64,000 nt of DNA from Zea mays (Eukaryota; Streptophyta; Magnoliopsida; Poales; Poaceae). A program made the translations under genes and the position numbers. Every line of letters begins with the position of its first letter. Position 1 is the first letter of the stretch. Location: NCBI RefSeq assembly GCF_902167145.1, contig NC_050098.1, positions 117,218,207 through 117,282,206 on the forward strand. Direction: 5' to 3'. Positions 1-10,165 of the stretch are shown one piece after another. A model generated the notes under the pieces. That model was not told the origin of the DNA and did no database searches. It saw only the letters and a list, made by a program, of their open reading frames with translations.

Positions 1-160
1 ACCGTAACCGGTATGTTTTCCGTACCGAACTTTCGTTAGTGATGTTTTCAAATTATCGATGTTATTTTTGTTTTTGGAGTTATTGTTTTCGCTTTCGTTC
101 ATGAAGGAAAACTATGAAAATGAAAATGGTTTTAGTGTTTACCGTCCGTTTTCATCCCTA
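1..160. mobile_element. Terminus of an Ac/Ds-like hAT transposon (cut by window edge)
   Basis: The segment ends in TTTTCATCCCTA at 149-160, which matches the terminal inverted repeat known for maize Ac/Ds (TTTCATCCCTA at one end). Inside it are several ACCG and CCGT motifs (for example 1-10, 21-26 and 141-146) of the kind that crowd the subterminal regions of Ac-type elements as transposase-binding sites. The other end, and therefore the 8-bp target duplication, lies upstream of the window. No transposase coding sequence is visible, so this is either a Ds-type deletion derivative or the non-coding flank of a longer element. The boundary at 160 is seen; the family assignment is by motif recognition. 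Confidence 0.7.
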
Positions 161-1143
161 CTTTTGGCCCCAGTCTCCACGCACTTGTCCTACTCCCCTG
201 TACTGAAGCTCGATGGTTAGCAACACGTCGCTATCCTCTCTGCTCTCTACTGCCGTTGCCTGAAGGTGTTGCTATTGCCATGTGTCGCGCCATGTGGGTC
301 ATCTCCCTCTCCCTTTGCGCCAAGTGCGATCTCTCCTTCCGTGGTGTGTGCAGCTGCTACACGACATATGACACACAGTCGACACCGTTCGTGCCACCCC
401 TCTTCGTCCGCGTCACCTCTCTCCCTTTGCATCGCCCCTCTCCCTCCATGCCTCTGTTTGCTAGCAATCGGCTGCTATCACCCAACAATCGACTCCTCTC
501 ATCCCCTCTGCCTCTATTTTGTTAAGCTACTGATCCCTCTGTTTTAGTATTTCACTTTATGTTATTGTCTGAAATTTTGATATATTGATATTTTCAATGT
601 TGTTTAAAACTACGTTTAAACTTCATTTAAACGTTTAAAAGTCAAAACTTCACCCAAACTTCACCCATGAACGTTCCAATGTTTTATTGTTTTAATAACC
701 TTGGTCCCCAGTTTAGCAAATCCCTTGAATTTCAGCAAATTGTTGCAGGGGTGGAGTAACGTGGCATTGGTCCACCTAGTATAAAAGACGAAAGAACTAT
801 TACTTGTTCTTCTAATTTTGTCGCCAAATTTAGTTTGCTAGATCTTTCAAATAGTTGTGGTTACTGTTATGTTGCATTCAATCCATGATGAGAAAACTTT
901 AGACAAAAAGTCAGCGCAACGACACCAGCTTCTGACAAAATTTATACATCAATGATACATGTACATTCTGCATGTTAGAATACAATGTTTAATACAGTCT
1001 TTTCAAGTCATCTAACTAATCATGATTAGTCGTGATTAGCAGTAGTATGGACTCGATAATACTCCTCGGCGCAATCAGACCAACATAATCGAATCGACTA
1101 GAAACCTAGTCGTTTGAGTAGTCGGTCACTAGTCATCTAACTA
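161..1143. other. Non-coding stretch, no gene seen
   Basis: Positions 385-530 are strongly pyrimidine-rich on the plus strand, and the short ORFs there are low complexity. Positions 600-645 hold repeated GTTTAAAC-like palindromes. A TATAAAAG string lies at about 780, but no credible ORF follows it. Positions 1020-1140 are rich in short CTAGTC/GACTAG inverted motifs and may be decayed transposon ends. Nothing here supports a functional gene. Confidence 0.5.
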
Positions 1144-1279
1144 GGGTCCGACTTGTTTGAGAACAAGGAGATTGAAGGGGCTAAAATCCCATTGCTATTT
1201 AAAATTAAATAACAATGAGATTTTAGCCCATTTAATCTCTCCATCCTCCATCCTCCATCCCTTGCTCCCAAACAAACCC
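1144..1279. mobile_element. Tourist-like MITE (PIF/Harbinger type)
   Basis: A 136-bp element with imperfect terminal inverted repeats. The left end reads GGGTCCGACTTGTTTGAGAA, and the complement of the right end reads GGGTTTGTTTGGGAGCAAGG. A long internal inverted repeat (about 1170-1195 against 1212-1236) would fold most of it into a hairpin. It is flanked by CTA on the left and TTA on the right, compatible with the 3-bp TWA target duplication of Tourist elements with one change. It has no coding capacity. It could instead be a small hAT-type MITE, but no 8-bp duplication is seen. Confidence 0.65.
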
Positions 1280-1722
1280 TTAAGGGTGGCTAGTGACTAG
1301 CCCAATGAGTGATAGGCTGATGACAATGTCATGGGCTTTGAGATCACCTCTTGAGAAGTTTTGGCCCACTAGGGTGTGGAATACTCTTCTCCGCCCTTCA
1401 AATTGAGCATCTTCTCTCTTCATCTCGTGTGGTCGTGCGACGCTTGGACTGCTCCCTAAAGAAGTCCACCACTGTCTAGACCATTGCCAGCTTGCCACTG
1501 ATGATGCCTAGAGCCTTGGAGATGAGCTCCTCGTTAGATAGTATAACTCTGCTGATCTGCTCTGCTCTCATGCTTTGCTCTTTGGGGTTTGTTGTAGCGT
1601 TGACTTGCTACAATGCTACACACAATGCTGCTCTAGCATCCATTACTTTTAGTGCTTGGTCAGTTGACCCTCCTGGTGCTGCATAATGTGGATGTGCATA
1701 TCTGAATCAACTATGGCGTGAT
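1280..1722. other. Unassigned sequence, no gene seen
   Basis: Short ORFs occur on both strands, but none shows a recognisable domain or a convincing codon pattern. It may be the 5' flank or a first-exon region of the hAT remnant that follows. Confidence 0.35.
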
Positions 1723-2267
1723 GTGGTGCAAGTGTTGGTTCCTAAGCCTGATAGTGGTTGCACAAATAATGCCATGACTTCATTAGTTGCATCAGATGTT
1801 GCCTCAACTTCCTCTAATATTGTAGATTGGTCTTCCATAGTAGAGAAGACCATAGCTACACTACTGACAAAAATGGCAGAGATGGCTCAATCTTTAGACC
1901 CAGGATGGAAGTTTGGATTCTGTCCAAATCCTGCAAACAAGGATATGGTTCAATGCATGTTTTTGCAAGAAGATTGTCCCTATAGGAATCAAAAGGTTCA
2001 AACAACATATTGTTGTGGGGTTTTGGTGACGTAGAGAAGTGCCCAAAGAACACCTGAGGTAGTTAGGAAAGAGATGGCATCCCACTTGAAGAAGAATGTA
2101 AGGAATGCGATAGTGCAATTGGAAAATGAATGGGAAGGTGAAGAAGAGCAGGTGCAACAAGATGATGCACAAGAGGCAAACCCAACACGAAGTTCTAGGA
2201 CAAAAGGAAAGCAAGCAAGGAAGAAAATTGCTCAAATTACTATTAGTTCCTTTATAGTTGTAAGCTT
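1723..2267 (+). pseudogene. hAT-superfamily transposase N-terminal remnant (BED-type zinc finger region)
   Basis: The reading frame from about 1880 encodes DPGWKFG followed by a Cys-containing stretch. A charged segment then reads EVVRKEMASHLKKN, followed by an acidic, Glu/Gln-rich tail. This order (DP-W-K-G, NK, CxxC, then PEVRKEM..LKKN) is typical of the region around the BED zinc finger in plant hAT transposase-like proteins. The frame is broken by a TAG at 2032 and by at least one frameshift near 2034-2060. The catalytic and hAT dimerisation domains are absent, because a gypsy fragment starts at about 2268. It is a dead fragment. The assignment rests on motif order only. Confidence 0.55.
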
Positions 2268-3009
2268 GAAATACATAACTTTCTCGGCAAAGTGAATTAC
2301 TTATGGATGTTTATTTCTAACCTTGTCGGGAAAATTGATGCTTTCACTACTATTCTTCAGCTCAAGAATAATGTCGATTTCACTTGGGGAGCACTTATTA
2401 AGGATTACTTATCTTCGGTTCTAGTGCTTATGGCGCCAAAGAGTGGATTCCATTTCAAATTATACGTCGTAGCTGAAGATAATGTCATTGGAGTTGTTCT
2501 GACTCAGGAGGCCAAAAGAAAGGAGCATGCTATACCATATTTGATTCGGCGATTGGTGGATGCTAAAACAAGGTATACTTTTATTGAAAAATTATGCCTA
2601 TGCTTGTTTTATGCATGCACCAAACCTAGATATTATCTACTGTCTTCTGTCTAGTTCTTGCATTGTCTCCTGTTAGATCGATGTGATCATATATATGTTG
2701 CAAAACCTTATTATGAGTGGTAGGATTGGTAAGTGGGCTTATGCACTTATAGAATATGACTTAGCCTAAGTATTTGAAATATATGAAAGACCATGTTGCT
2801 GCTGATTTCATTGTAGATCATCAGACTAATGATTTCTCTGAGCTAGATATATCATATATTACCATTATTCCCTATGTTCTATATTTTGATGGATCTGTTT
2901 GCAATGAAGGATAAGGGATTGACGTCATGCTTGTTTCACCAAGAAAAGCCATTTTTGACTTCTCTAGCCGATTGAAAGCTTATTACACTAATAATCAAGC
3001 CGAATATGC

Positions 3010-3014
3010 AGCTC
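3010..3014. repeat. Target-site duplication, left copy (AGCTC)
   Basis: AGCTC here is repeated exactly at 4541-4545 on the other side of the solo LTR. Confidence 0.85.
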
Positions 3015-4540
3015 TGAGAGCACCTAGAGGGTGGTGGTGAATAGGTGATCCTGCAAAACCTTCTCAAAACAACACAAACTTGGCCTATAAAATGAGTTAG
3101 AGTAAATTAAACCAAGTTCAGATGAGAAGAGGAGAGAAAGAAAGACTCTTCACTTGATTGCTCTCTTGAGATGTGTATTAAACTAGGAGCAATATGTAAG
3201 TGAAGTTTAAGCTCAAAGGAAGACATAAATTGTAGTAAAGTAAAGTGGACAAGAGACACAATGATTTTCCCGTGGTTCGGCTAAAGCCTACTCCACGTTG
3301 TGGTGACCTCCTTTGGTCAAGGGTTGCACTCAACCCCTCCCAAGTGATCAAAAGATCAAACTTGAGTACCACAATATTCTTCCTTATATCAAACACATTT
3401 GTGAGGAATCTCAACAAGTTTGGAGTCTCACACTGCCTTACAAAAATGATCACAATCAAACTTAAGGGAGGGAGTAAGAACATGCAGACAAGAACACAAT
3501 CGCAGTAACAACACACACACAAACAAAAAAGAGAGCGCATGAAGAAAACAATGATAGCTCAAAAACGCGCTCAAATCTCTCTCAAACACTAGAACAACGT
3601 GGTTGCGGAGTGTCATAGTGGTAGTGTGCTCTTAGAATGCTTGGTGTGTTGGTAGAGGCACATAAGGGCCTCTTTTATAGCCCCAAGGGCCAAGGAGCCG
3701 TTGCTTCTTCCTTTGGAAACTTAAGTTTGCCTTTTGTCCGTGGGTGCACCAGACAGTCCGGTGCACACCGAACATCCTTGTATGCAACGGTCATAGAATC
3801 ATTTGATTGTCTGCCTTCCTTTTTGGGTGGGCACCGGACTTTTCGGTAGCGCATGGTGGCGCACCAGACTGTCCGGTGACCCCTCTCGACCGTTGGCGCG
3901 TTGACGTGGCTAGCGAGCCAACCGTTGTGCCGCTTGGAGAGTCATTGGCCGCTTGGCACACCGGATTGTCCGTTGATTTTTAGCTAGCGAGCCCATCCAA
4001 AACTCGAGAGTGGCCAGTTGACCAAGCCAGCACCAGACATGTCCGGCGCACACTGGACTTTCCGGTTAATCCCAGTCTGACACAAGTTTGGCTCTTTTGA
4101 GCCAAACTCCTTTACTCCTTTTTGACTCTCTTTGAGATGATCCCTAGCACTTAGACAAATATAGTTAGCAACAAAAACAATTGACTAAGTGAGAGAACCA
4201 TACCTTTTTCATCGTTTTTCAAAAAGATTTGCAATATGTACAAACTAAGTCCAAATGCTACTTTTCTTGCGCAAAAGAGTTTGTAGCCAAACAAAGGTGC
4301 AAGAACCATAATATAATGTAAGTGCAACTTATTTAAATACTTAAACTTCCTATTTTTGCAGTTTTGCCCAAAGTTGCACTTTTTGGTCTTCCAATCCAAT
4401 TCATTTGAACTTATCATCTTCAAATTGCTTGATCTAAACTTGTGCTCGTGCTCATATGAAGAATGTTAGTTCAAATTTGTGTGTTGAGCATTTAATCACC
4501 AAAACAACTAGAAATGGCCCAAGGGAACATTTCCCTTTCA
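3015..4540. mobile_element. Solo LTR, 1,526 bp, inserted in the gypsy pol fragment
   Basis: It starts TGAGAGCACCTAGAGGG and ends TTTCCCTTTCA, so it has the TG...CA ends of an LTR, and it is bounded by the 5-bp duplication AGCTC. It has no internal coding domain, primer-binding site or polypurine tract, as expected after LTR-LTR recombination removed the body of an element. The TGAGAGCACCTAGAGG start is one I associate with abundant maize Copia-type LTRs (Giepum/Ruda-like); that family name is recollection and unchecked. Short ORFs inside it (for example 3178-3540) are not genes. The insertion is younger than the gypsy fragment it interrupts. Confidence 0.85.
3740..4075. repeat. Cluster of CCGGACTGTCCGG-type palindromic motifs in the solo LTR
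   Basis: Variants of GCACCGGACTGTCCGGTG recur about seven times, for example near 3745-3770, 3830-3846, 3862-3880, 3955-3972 and 4030-4066, in both orientations. They probably represent a degenerate U3 regulatory repeat. Confidence 0.6.
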
Positions 4541-4545
4541 AGCTC
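4541..4545. repeat. Target-site duplication, right copy (AGCTC)
   Basis: Matches 3010-3014 and marks the right edge of the solo LTR. Confidence 0.85.
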
Positions 4546-4974
4546 TCTTATTTGGTTTAGAGCTCTTAGACCATATGGGAGTAAAGCATGTGAAAGCGTT
4601 TGGTGATTCTTAGCTGGTTGTCCAACAAATTTTGGGAGAGTATCAATGCTTAGATGGTATGTTGAATGTTTATCTCGAAAGGTGTTGGGACTTAATCTGT
4701 TCTTTTGATGAATTTGACATTCAACATATTTCTAGAGTTGAGAATTCCAGAGCTAATGACTTGGCACAGGGAGCTTCAGGTTATCAGATAACCCAAGGGA
4801 AATTCCATGTTTTTGAAAATTTGATAGTCAGGACTATGCCAAGTCCCTAGGTTTCAGATCATCTAGGTGATCACTGAACTGTTGCGATAGTCATCACCAT
4901 CAAATTGTGGTGGTTTTCCTAATGATACCGAAAGTAAAGGGGTGTGTTTAGGAATGCAAGGATATTAGAAAAGG

Positions 4975-5173
4975 ATGTCGACTCGGCGCCAGATGTGGAA
5001 GGTGATGACATGTCGGTCTTGTAGTAGATGACCTTCCACATCCTCTTCTTTTTCTTGCCATCCTTCTTGTGGGATTTGGAGGAGCCTTGGGATTCTCCTT
5101 ACTTTTACTTATGCTTCTTCCCTGATGGGGCCTTATTATTCTTGCTTCCTTCAGGCTTTTCTCCTAATGGAAC
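4975..5173 (-). pseudogene. Fragment resembling the N-terminal part of a Copia gag
   Basis: Read on the minus strand, this encodes a Lys/Ser-rich segment with SSKSHKKDGKKKK followed by KVIYYKTD and SSPSTSGAEST. It resembles the linker at the start of gag in maize Copia families as I remember them. Two stops lie in its first third. The stretch 4851-4974 on the left has no recognisable content. The piece is cut at 5173 by the Tat LTR at 5174. It might belong to the same family as the solo LTR at 3015-4540, but that is only a guess. An alternative is a low-complexity coincidence. Confidence 0.4.
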
Positions 5174-6267
5174 TGTCGGCGTTTCAAACCCGGGGGGTCC
5201 CTGGACCGACGAGTAAATTATCGCCGCGTGCCCCAGCCCAGATGGGTCGGCGCGAGACGGAGCGCGAAGGGGGGAAGAAGCCGGAGGGAGACAGGCGTAC
5301 AAAGGGGAAACCCGTGGCTTTCGTGTTTGTCCCGCGCCCAGGTCGGGTGCGCTTGCAGTAGGGGGTTACAAGCGTCCACGCGGGAGGGAGCGAGCGGCCT
5401 TACGCGAGCGCCGTCCCGTCCTTCTCCGCGCGGCCAACCCTCTGTAAGAGGGCCCTGGACCTTCCTTTTATAGGCGTAAGGAAAGGATCCAGGTGTACAA
5501 TGGGGGGTGTAGCAGTGTGCTAACGTGTCTAGCGGAGGAGAGCTAGTGCCCTAAGTACATGCCATCGTGGCAGTCGGAGAGGTTTTGGCACCCGGTTCGT
5601 GTGATGTCGTGGCCGTCGGAGGAGCGCCAGAGCCTGGCGGAAGGACATCTGTCAGGGCTGTCGAGTCCTATTGCTTCCGTAAGGGGGCTGAGAGCCACCG
5701 TCATCATAGAGCGTGCGGGGCGCCATCATTACTCGTATAGCGAAGCGAGCCAGATGGGACGCCGGTCTTGTTCCCCGTAGCCTGAGTCAGCTTGGGGCAG
5801 GGTAATGATGGCGCCTCCTGTTGACGTGGTCGGTCCGAGCCCTGGGTTGGGCGAGGTGGAGGCTCCTCCGAGGTCGAGGTCGAGTCTGTCTTCCAAGGCC
5901 GAGGTCGAGTCTGAGCCCCTGGGTCGGGCGAGGCGGAGACCGTCGGCTGAGGCCAGGGCTGAGTCCGAGCCCTGGGGTCGGGCGAAGCGGAGTTCGTCGT
6001 CCTTCGGGGCTGAGCCTGAGTCCGAGCCCTGGGTCGGGCGAAGCGGAGTTCGTCGTCTTCCGGGGCTGAGCCCAAGTCCGAGTCCGAGCCCTGGGGTCGG
6101 GCGAGGCGGAGTTCGTCGTCTTCCGGGGCTGAGCCCGAGTCCGAGCCCTGGGGTCGGGCGAGGCGGAGTTCGTCGTCTTCCGGGGCTGAGCCCATGTCCG
6201 AGCCCTGGGGTCGGGCGGAGCGGAGTTCGTCGTCTTCCGGGGCTGAGCCCGAGTCCGAGCCCTGGGG
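5174..6267 (-). mobile_element. Truncated LTR of a Tat-lineage Ty3/gypsy family (element A)
   Basis: The sequence starts TGTCGGCGTTTC, the reverse complement of the GAAACGCCGACA end of the LTR seen intact at 50722-52402. It matches that LTR through the TATA box (TTTTATA at 5467-5473) into the 57-bp repeat region, where it breaks off at 6267 next to element B. About 1.1 kb of a 1.68-kb LTR remains, and no internal region is attached. The left flank GGAAC (5169-5173) would be the target duplicate, but its partner is lost. ORFs at 5704-6398 come from the in-frame 57-bp repeat and are not genes. Confidence 0.85.
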
Positions 6268-6409
6268 ATCCTAAGATAACACTATCAATCATGCTTAAGC
6301 AAGACAAGAGAGTAGACCAATCAACCACAATCAACAAGATTAGGACAGCAGCACAACAGTTGCTTGTTTTAGTCATAACTCACAAGACATTTATCTAAAA
6401 ATAGTGATC

Positions 6410-7700
6410 AAATACTTTTTGTAAAGCATAAGAAACACTCTACAACTTTGGTATTGTCATTTCAATCTAATTAGACACTTAACAAGGTTAAATAGTGACA
6501 AACGGCAGCTTTATTCAGATTTGGACCGATTCAGACTTGCGACTTCAAAAATTCATAACTAGAGATTTATGTATCCAAACAAGGTGATCCTAGACTTTCT
6601 GGAAAGATAATTGAAATTGTCTACAAATCATTTTTGAACATCTCAGGTTGATTTAACATGTACCAAGAGTAAAAGACACTAGAAGGCTTTGCTGTCCAGA
6701 ACTGGACAGGTTCAGTCTCCACACTTTCAACACCTATAACTTAATCTTCTGACCACCAAAAAGAGTGATCCAAGACTTTTTAGAAAGCTTAGCAAAAGTA
6801 CTACATAACTTTTATAATCACCAAGAAGTGATTCTATGTTTAACTAAACCAAACAATTCAGTTTTCGAAATCTGTTCTGACAGTGGACAGAATACAGCAA
6901 TCATCTTATAAAATTCATAACTCTCAAAAATATTAGGGAGATGGTTATTAAATTTTAACACAAGTAATATAAGAAAAGCATCTATAACTTTATTATGATG
7001 ACCATGAACTGATTGTAACATTAACTTAAGCAAATAATGCAATCTCTGAAATATGTACAGAAATTGGACAGATTCAGTCACTGAACTTGTGAAAAGCATA
7101 ATTTCTAAACGATCAGACTTATGGCTGTCAAATTTTAACACATGTAAGGTAATAAAGTTATCTACAACTTTCTTATAATCATCTTATGGTTATTTGATGA
7201 TTAACTGGCCTGAACATCTCAAAGAAACATTGCTATTTATGTTTGGACAGATTTCAACATGCAACTTTAAATAGTCATGAATAGGGTTCTATATGTCCAA
7301 TAAATATGGTTCTAAACTTTTTAGAAAGCTTAGGAACATTACTTAAACTCTTATAATACCCCTAAGAAGTGATTCTAATTCTAACTCAGTCAAACAACAC
7401 AACATTCAGATCTGCGCAAAAACATCCAAAAACCTCACAACGAACTTGCTACAAGCATGACTTCTAGACCATTAGTCCTAAGCCCATGAAGTTTTAGGAC
7501 AAGCTCGACATCTAAGTTAACTATAAATTTCATAGAGCATATGTCTACAGAAAAGACAATTTACTTTACTAGATTAACCGCACAACAAAAACTGTACGTG
7601 CAGGAATTTTAGTTTGCTAGCAGAAGAACACTTAACTAAATTACCAAGTCAACTCATAGAGAGAAACTACCATCAATTTCTCAAGTTCCAATCATTACGA
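6410..7700. repeat. Degenerate tandem array, about 180-bp period, inside the element B LTR
   Basis: A recurring phrase (GTGATCC-like start, ACTTTTTAGAAAGC, then CTACAACTTT.TTATAATCA, then TGGACAGATTCAGTC, then ATTCATAACT) reappears with starts near 6410, 6585, 6767, 6941, 7125, 7309 and 7485, so the spacing is 174-184 bp. Identity between units is low, but the order of sub-motifs is kept. Most of the array is absent from the other LTR, where the sequence jumps from the first unit straight to its end near 14294. Confidence 0.65.
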
Positions 7701-8876
7701 CCTAGTTGTAAAGTTTCAATTTATACGAAGACACTTAAACATTTCAAGAAACACACACACGCTTTTGTTTACTTCTAATTTGTCACTAATTCTTTTTATA
7801 ATTATAAAATATGTGTCATTTTAGCACCATATGAAACTATCTAATTTGGGGCTTGAATTTTTATGAGGCATAGGTAATAACAAACCATGACCAGTGTATA
7901 AATTTCACATGCCCAGGTTTTATATTTTATTTAATACAAAAATAACAAATTGTTAATGCAATAAAGCTTGTGAGAGCAAGTTAATTCTAAAATTAATTAT
8001 TTTCTATGGATGCATGACCATATTAAGTTTTCTTAGGCTACTATAATATCATGCAAGGACAGTGGAACATCATTTTCTATTTTTACATGCATATATTATT
8101 TATAAACTATTTAAAACTACTTAATATGCATCAAACAAGTTAAATCACTAACTCAGTGATACATTAACCATAAATCATGAAATTGTTACCAGTCACTAGG
8201 CATCACACAGAGGGTCTACTGTAAGAATTTTAATGCATTTGGAGCACTGGAGCTACAGATCCAAAAACATCAAGCAAAACAATCATCTTTTTCATATTTA
8301 AAAAGATTTAATTAACATACCAAGAAAACAGTGAACAACATATACGTTTTATATTTTTCTTAGCTAGAGTATGATAACATCTAACTAACAAAATAGGTTT
8401 CATCATTTTTAGATTTTTATAATTAAAGCTATGGAGAGAAGCAAGTTCATTTGTTTTATAAATCAGTTTTTAAAGATGAATTTATACAGAAAAACTTTTC
8501 CACTAAAACATACCAACATATAGATCCAATAGTTAGAGCATTTCAAAAGGAAGCCAGTAACACAATATTCACGATTTTAGGAGCTCTAAAACTCGAGATA
8601 TGAATATTTGAAGGAAGAGCAAAAATCTACAACTTTTGTGCATTCTTACCCATGGCCTTGGGCCCACTCGTCATAAACTCAGGGGAGGTCTTCTTCAACC
8701 TCCAGCCATCTCCTCCACGCAAGGGAGCAGAGAAGGGGCCGGGCTGGGAGGTGCAGGGAGGGGAGACGACCATGGCTAGGGGGAGGGCGCCATGGGGAAG
8801 AAGGAGGAGCTCCATACTCAGCCGAACAGAGAAGGGAAGGGAGTGGTGTGTGGGAGAAGGGAGAGGGTGGGCTGCC

Positions 8877-8883
8877 ATTTATA
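8877..8883 (-). promoter_or_regulatory. Probable LTR core promoter, TATAAAT (element B, left LTR)
   Basis: The minus strand reads CTATAAATGGCAGCCC followed by a long pyrimidine-rich leader, a good plant TATA context. The same box occurs in the other LTR at 15453-15459. It would place U3 at about 1.27 kb. Confidence 0.5.
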
Positions 8884-10148
8884 GAGCAAAGCTCTGGACA
8901 TGTCAGGTGGCAGTGAGCAGTGGCAGGTGAAAAAATGTCGACATTGGGCGGCCATTTTTGGCGTTTTCTTTTTGGAATCGGACCTTGGTCGCTGTAGAAG
9001 ATATCTTTCTTGATGTACACTCTACAAATCTTGTACAAGGCTTGAGGTCATTCGCGCACTGGTTAGAGAGATAAAGACCCACAAAATTGGTTTGTTAGTG
9101 GGTTAGAAATCAGTGGAAACTTGCGAAAACTGAGTGTCAAAGCATGTCAAACGGAATCAGATGAATGCCATCTATTAATATGTTGTGCTAGTAATAATTA
9201 TTAACAACTTTTATATTTGGGGAAACTTGAGTTGTTCAACAAAAATTTGGGAACGCGAGACGTCGACCCAAACGACACTGATTCCAGACTTAGAAGAATT
9301 CGAATCCTGAAATCAAATTTTTATTTTGTCTTGATGGCAATGTTTGGGATACTTAGAGATTGAATTAAGGCTTGATTTAATGATAAAATTTGTTGTATAA
9401 CATAGGTTCTACAACTTTTATTAAAGGTCAAACCTTATATCTTGGCTGGAAATTGAAATTCCACTTTGGTCAATGTAGCATCATTATAAATTTCAAATTA
9501 TATTTTAAGACAATCGGGGTATTTTCTCGACATTTTCTCAACATGAACCCTTAATAACTTTTGTTGTAAAGTTTACATAGAGTGTTTTGGGAAGGTTGGC
9601 ATAACTTGGTTGAATTTCAAATTTTGCTTTTACTTAATCGAGTAGAATCAAGCAAGCGTAGGATTTATAATTTAATACGAATATTTGGTTCAACCTTTCG
9701 GAAATCTTTAGAATACACTTGATAGTTAGAGATGAATGATGGCATAGAGATAACAAGTCGATTTGCATAAGAATTAGTTAGAGGTTGACACAACAGAGCA
9801 TTCTATTTGAGACTACGGATCCGGATAAAATAGTCGGACGTAGATTGAGGAATCGAGCTCGGACACAACTCGAATAACAATTGTCAAGAGTTCGAATAAA
9901 TGAGTCTGGACGGGAGTTGCGAGACGAGATTGACTTTCGAATTTGCGTTTGCTTCAAGAAACAAAAAGTTTTAACAGGCTCCAAATTTGGTTGTTCTTGA
10001 GATCGAATAATTCCAAACTCGATGAAACTCTCATGAGTAACTTGATAAATGGAGATAAATGCGATAAAGAGATAGAAATTTTCACTGAGCGTCCGAGCTT
10101 AGGAAAATTCTCTCGACATAACACGAAGTAGACACCTGGGGTGTCACA

Positions 10149-10165
10149 GCCTTCCCCTTTAAAAG
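10149..10165 (-). other. Polypurine tract of element B
   Basis: The minus strand reads CTTTTAAAGGGGAAGGC immediately before the LTR start TGTGACACC at 10148. This is where a second-strand primer must lie, and it fixes the element on the minus strand. Confidence 0.75.

Larger units (their letters stand above)
2268..4850 (+). pseudogene. Ty3/gypsy Tat-lineage pol fragment (RNase H and second RNase H), split by a solo LTR
   Basis: The fragment begins in the RT thumb/connection region (FLGK near 2280). It passes through an RT-linked RNase H with the family motif LTQE, FIEKLCLCL and YYLLSS (about 2400-2655), then reaches a second RNase H of the archaeal/RVT_3 type, with YFDGSVCNEG near 2880 and NNQAEYAAL near 2993-3014. 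Two successive RNase H domains are a hallmark of the Tat lineage. The second domain resumes at 4546, after the inserted LTR, and ends with an RVEN..ANDLAQ motif at about 4735-4770. If the insert and one target duplicate are ignored, the frame continues exactly across the junction. Stops include a TAA near 2912 and a TAG near 4609, and RT palm, integrase and LTRs are missing. Its sequence differs from the two Tat elements further right, so it is another family. Confidence 0.8.
6266..10148 (-). repeat. 3' LTR of element B (truncated)
   Basis: The minus-strand start TGTGACACC is at 10148. The copy aligns with 14044-16722 except for 1,200 bp (6516-7715) that is present only here. The distal part corresponding to 11855-14043 is missing. 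ORFs at 8627-9038 follow a TATA box in a C-rich leader and lack domains. Confidence 0.8.

Noticed and set aside
256..547. Overlapping Ser/Pro/Leu-rich ORFs near the left edge
   Set aside because: Pyrimidine-rich DNA gives such ORFs by composition. There is no homology signal and no promoter in place.
5704..6398. Long ORFs on both strands (up to 215 codons) rich in Pro, Ser, Gly and Arg
   Set aside because: They arise from the LTR minisatellite, whose unit length keeps frames open. The same happens at 24066-24645, 51092-51849 and 63348-63764.
6410..7715. CRISPR-like or centromeric satellite array
   Set aside because: Units are contiguous and degenerate with no unique spacers of fixed size, the array is inside an LTR, and it is far too short for a centromeric satellite.
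8627..9038. ORFs of 80-120 codons repeated at 15146-15635
   Set aside because: They lie in both LTRs of element B just after the TATA box, in C-rich leader sequence, without domains. They are repeated because the LTR is repeated, not because a protein is conserved.
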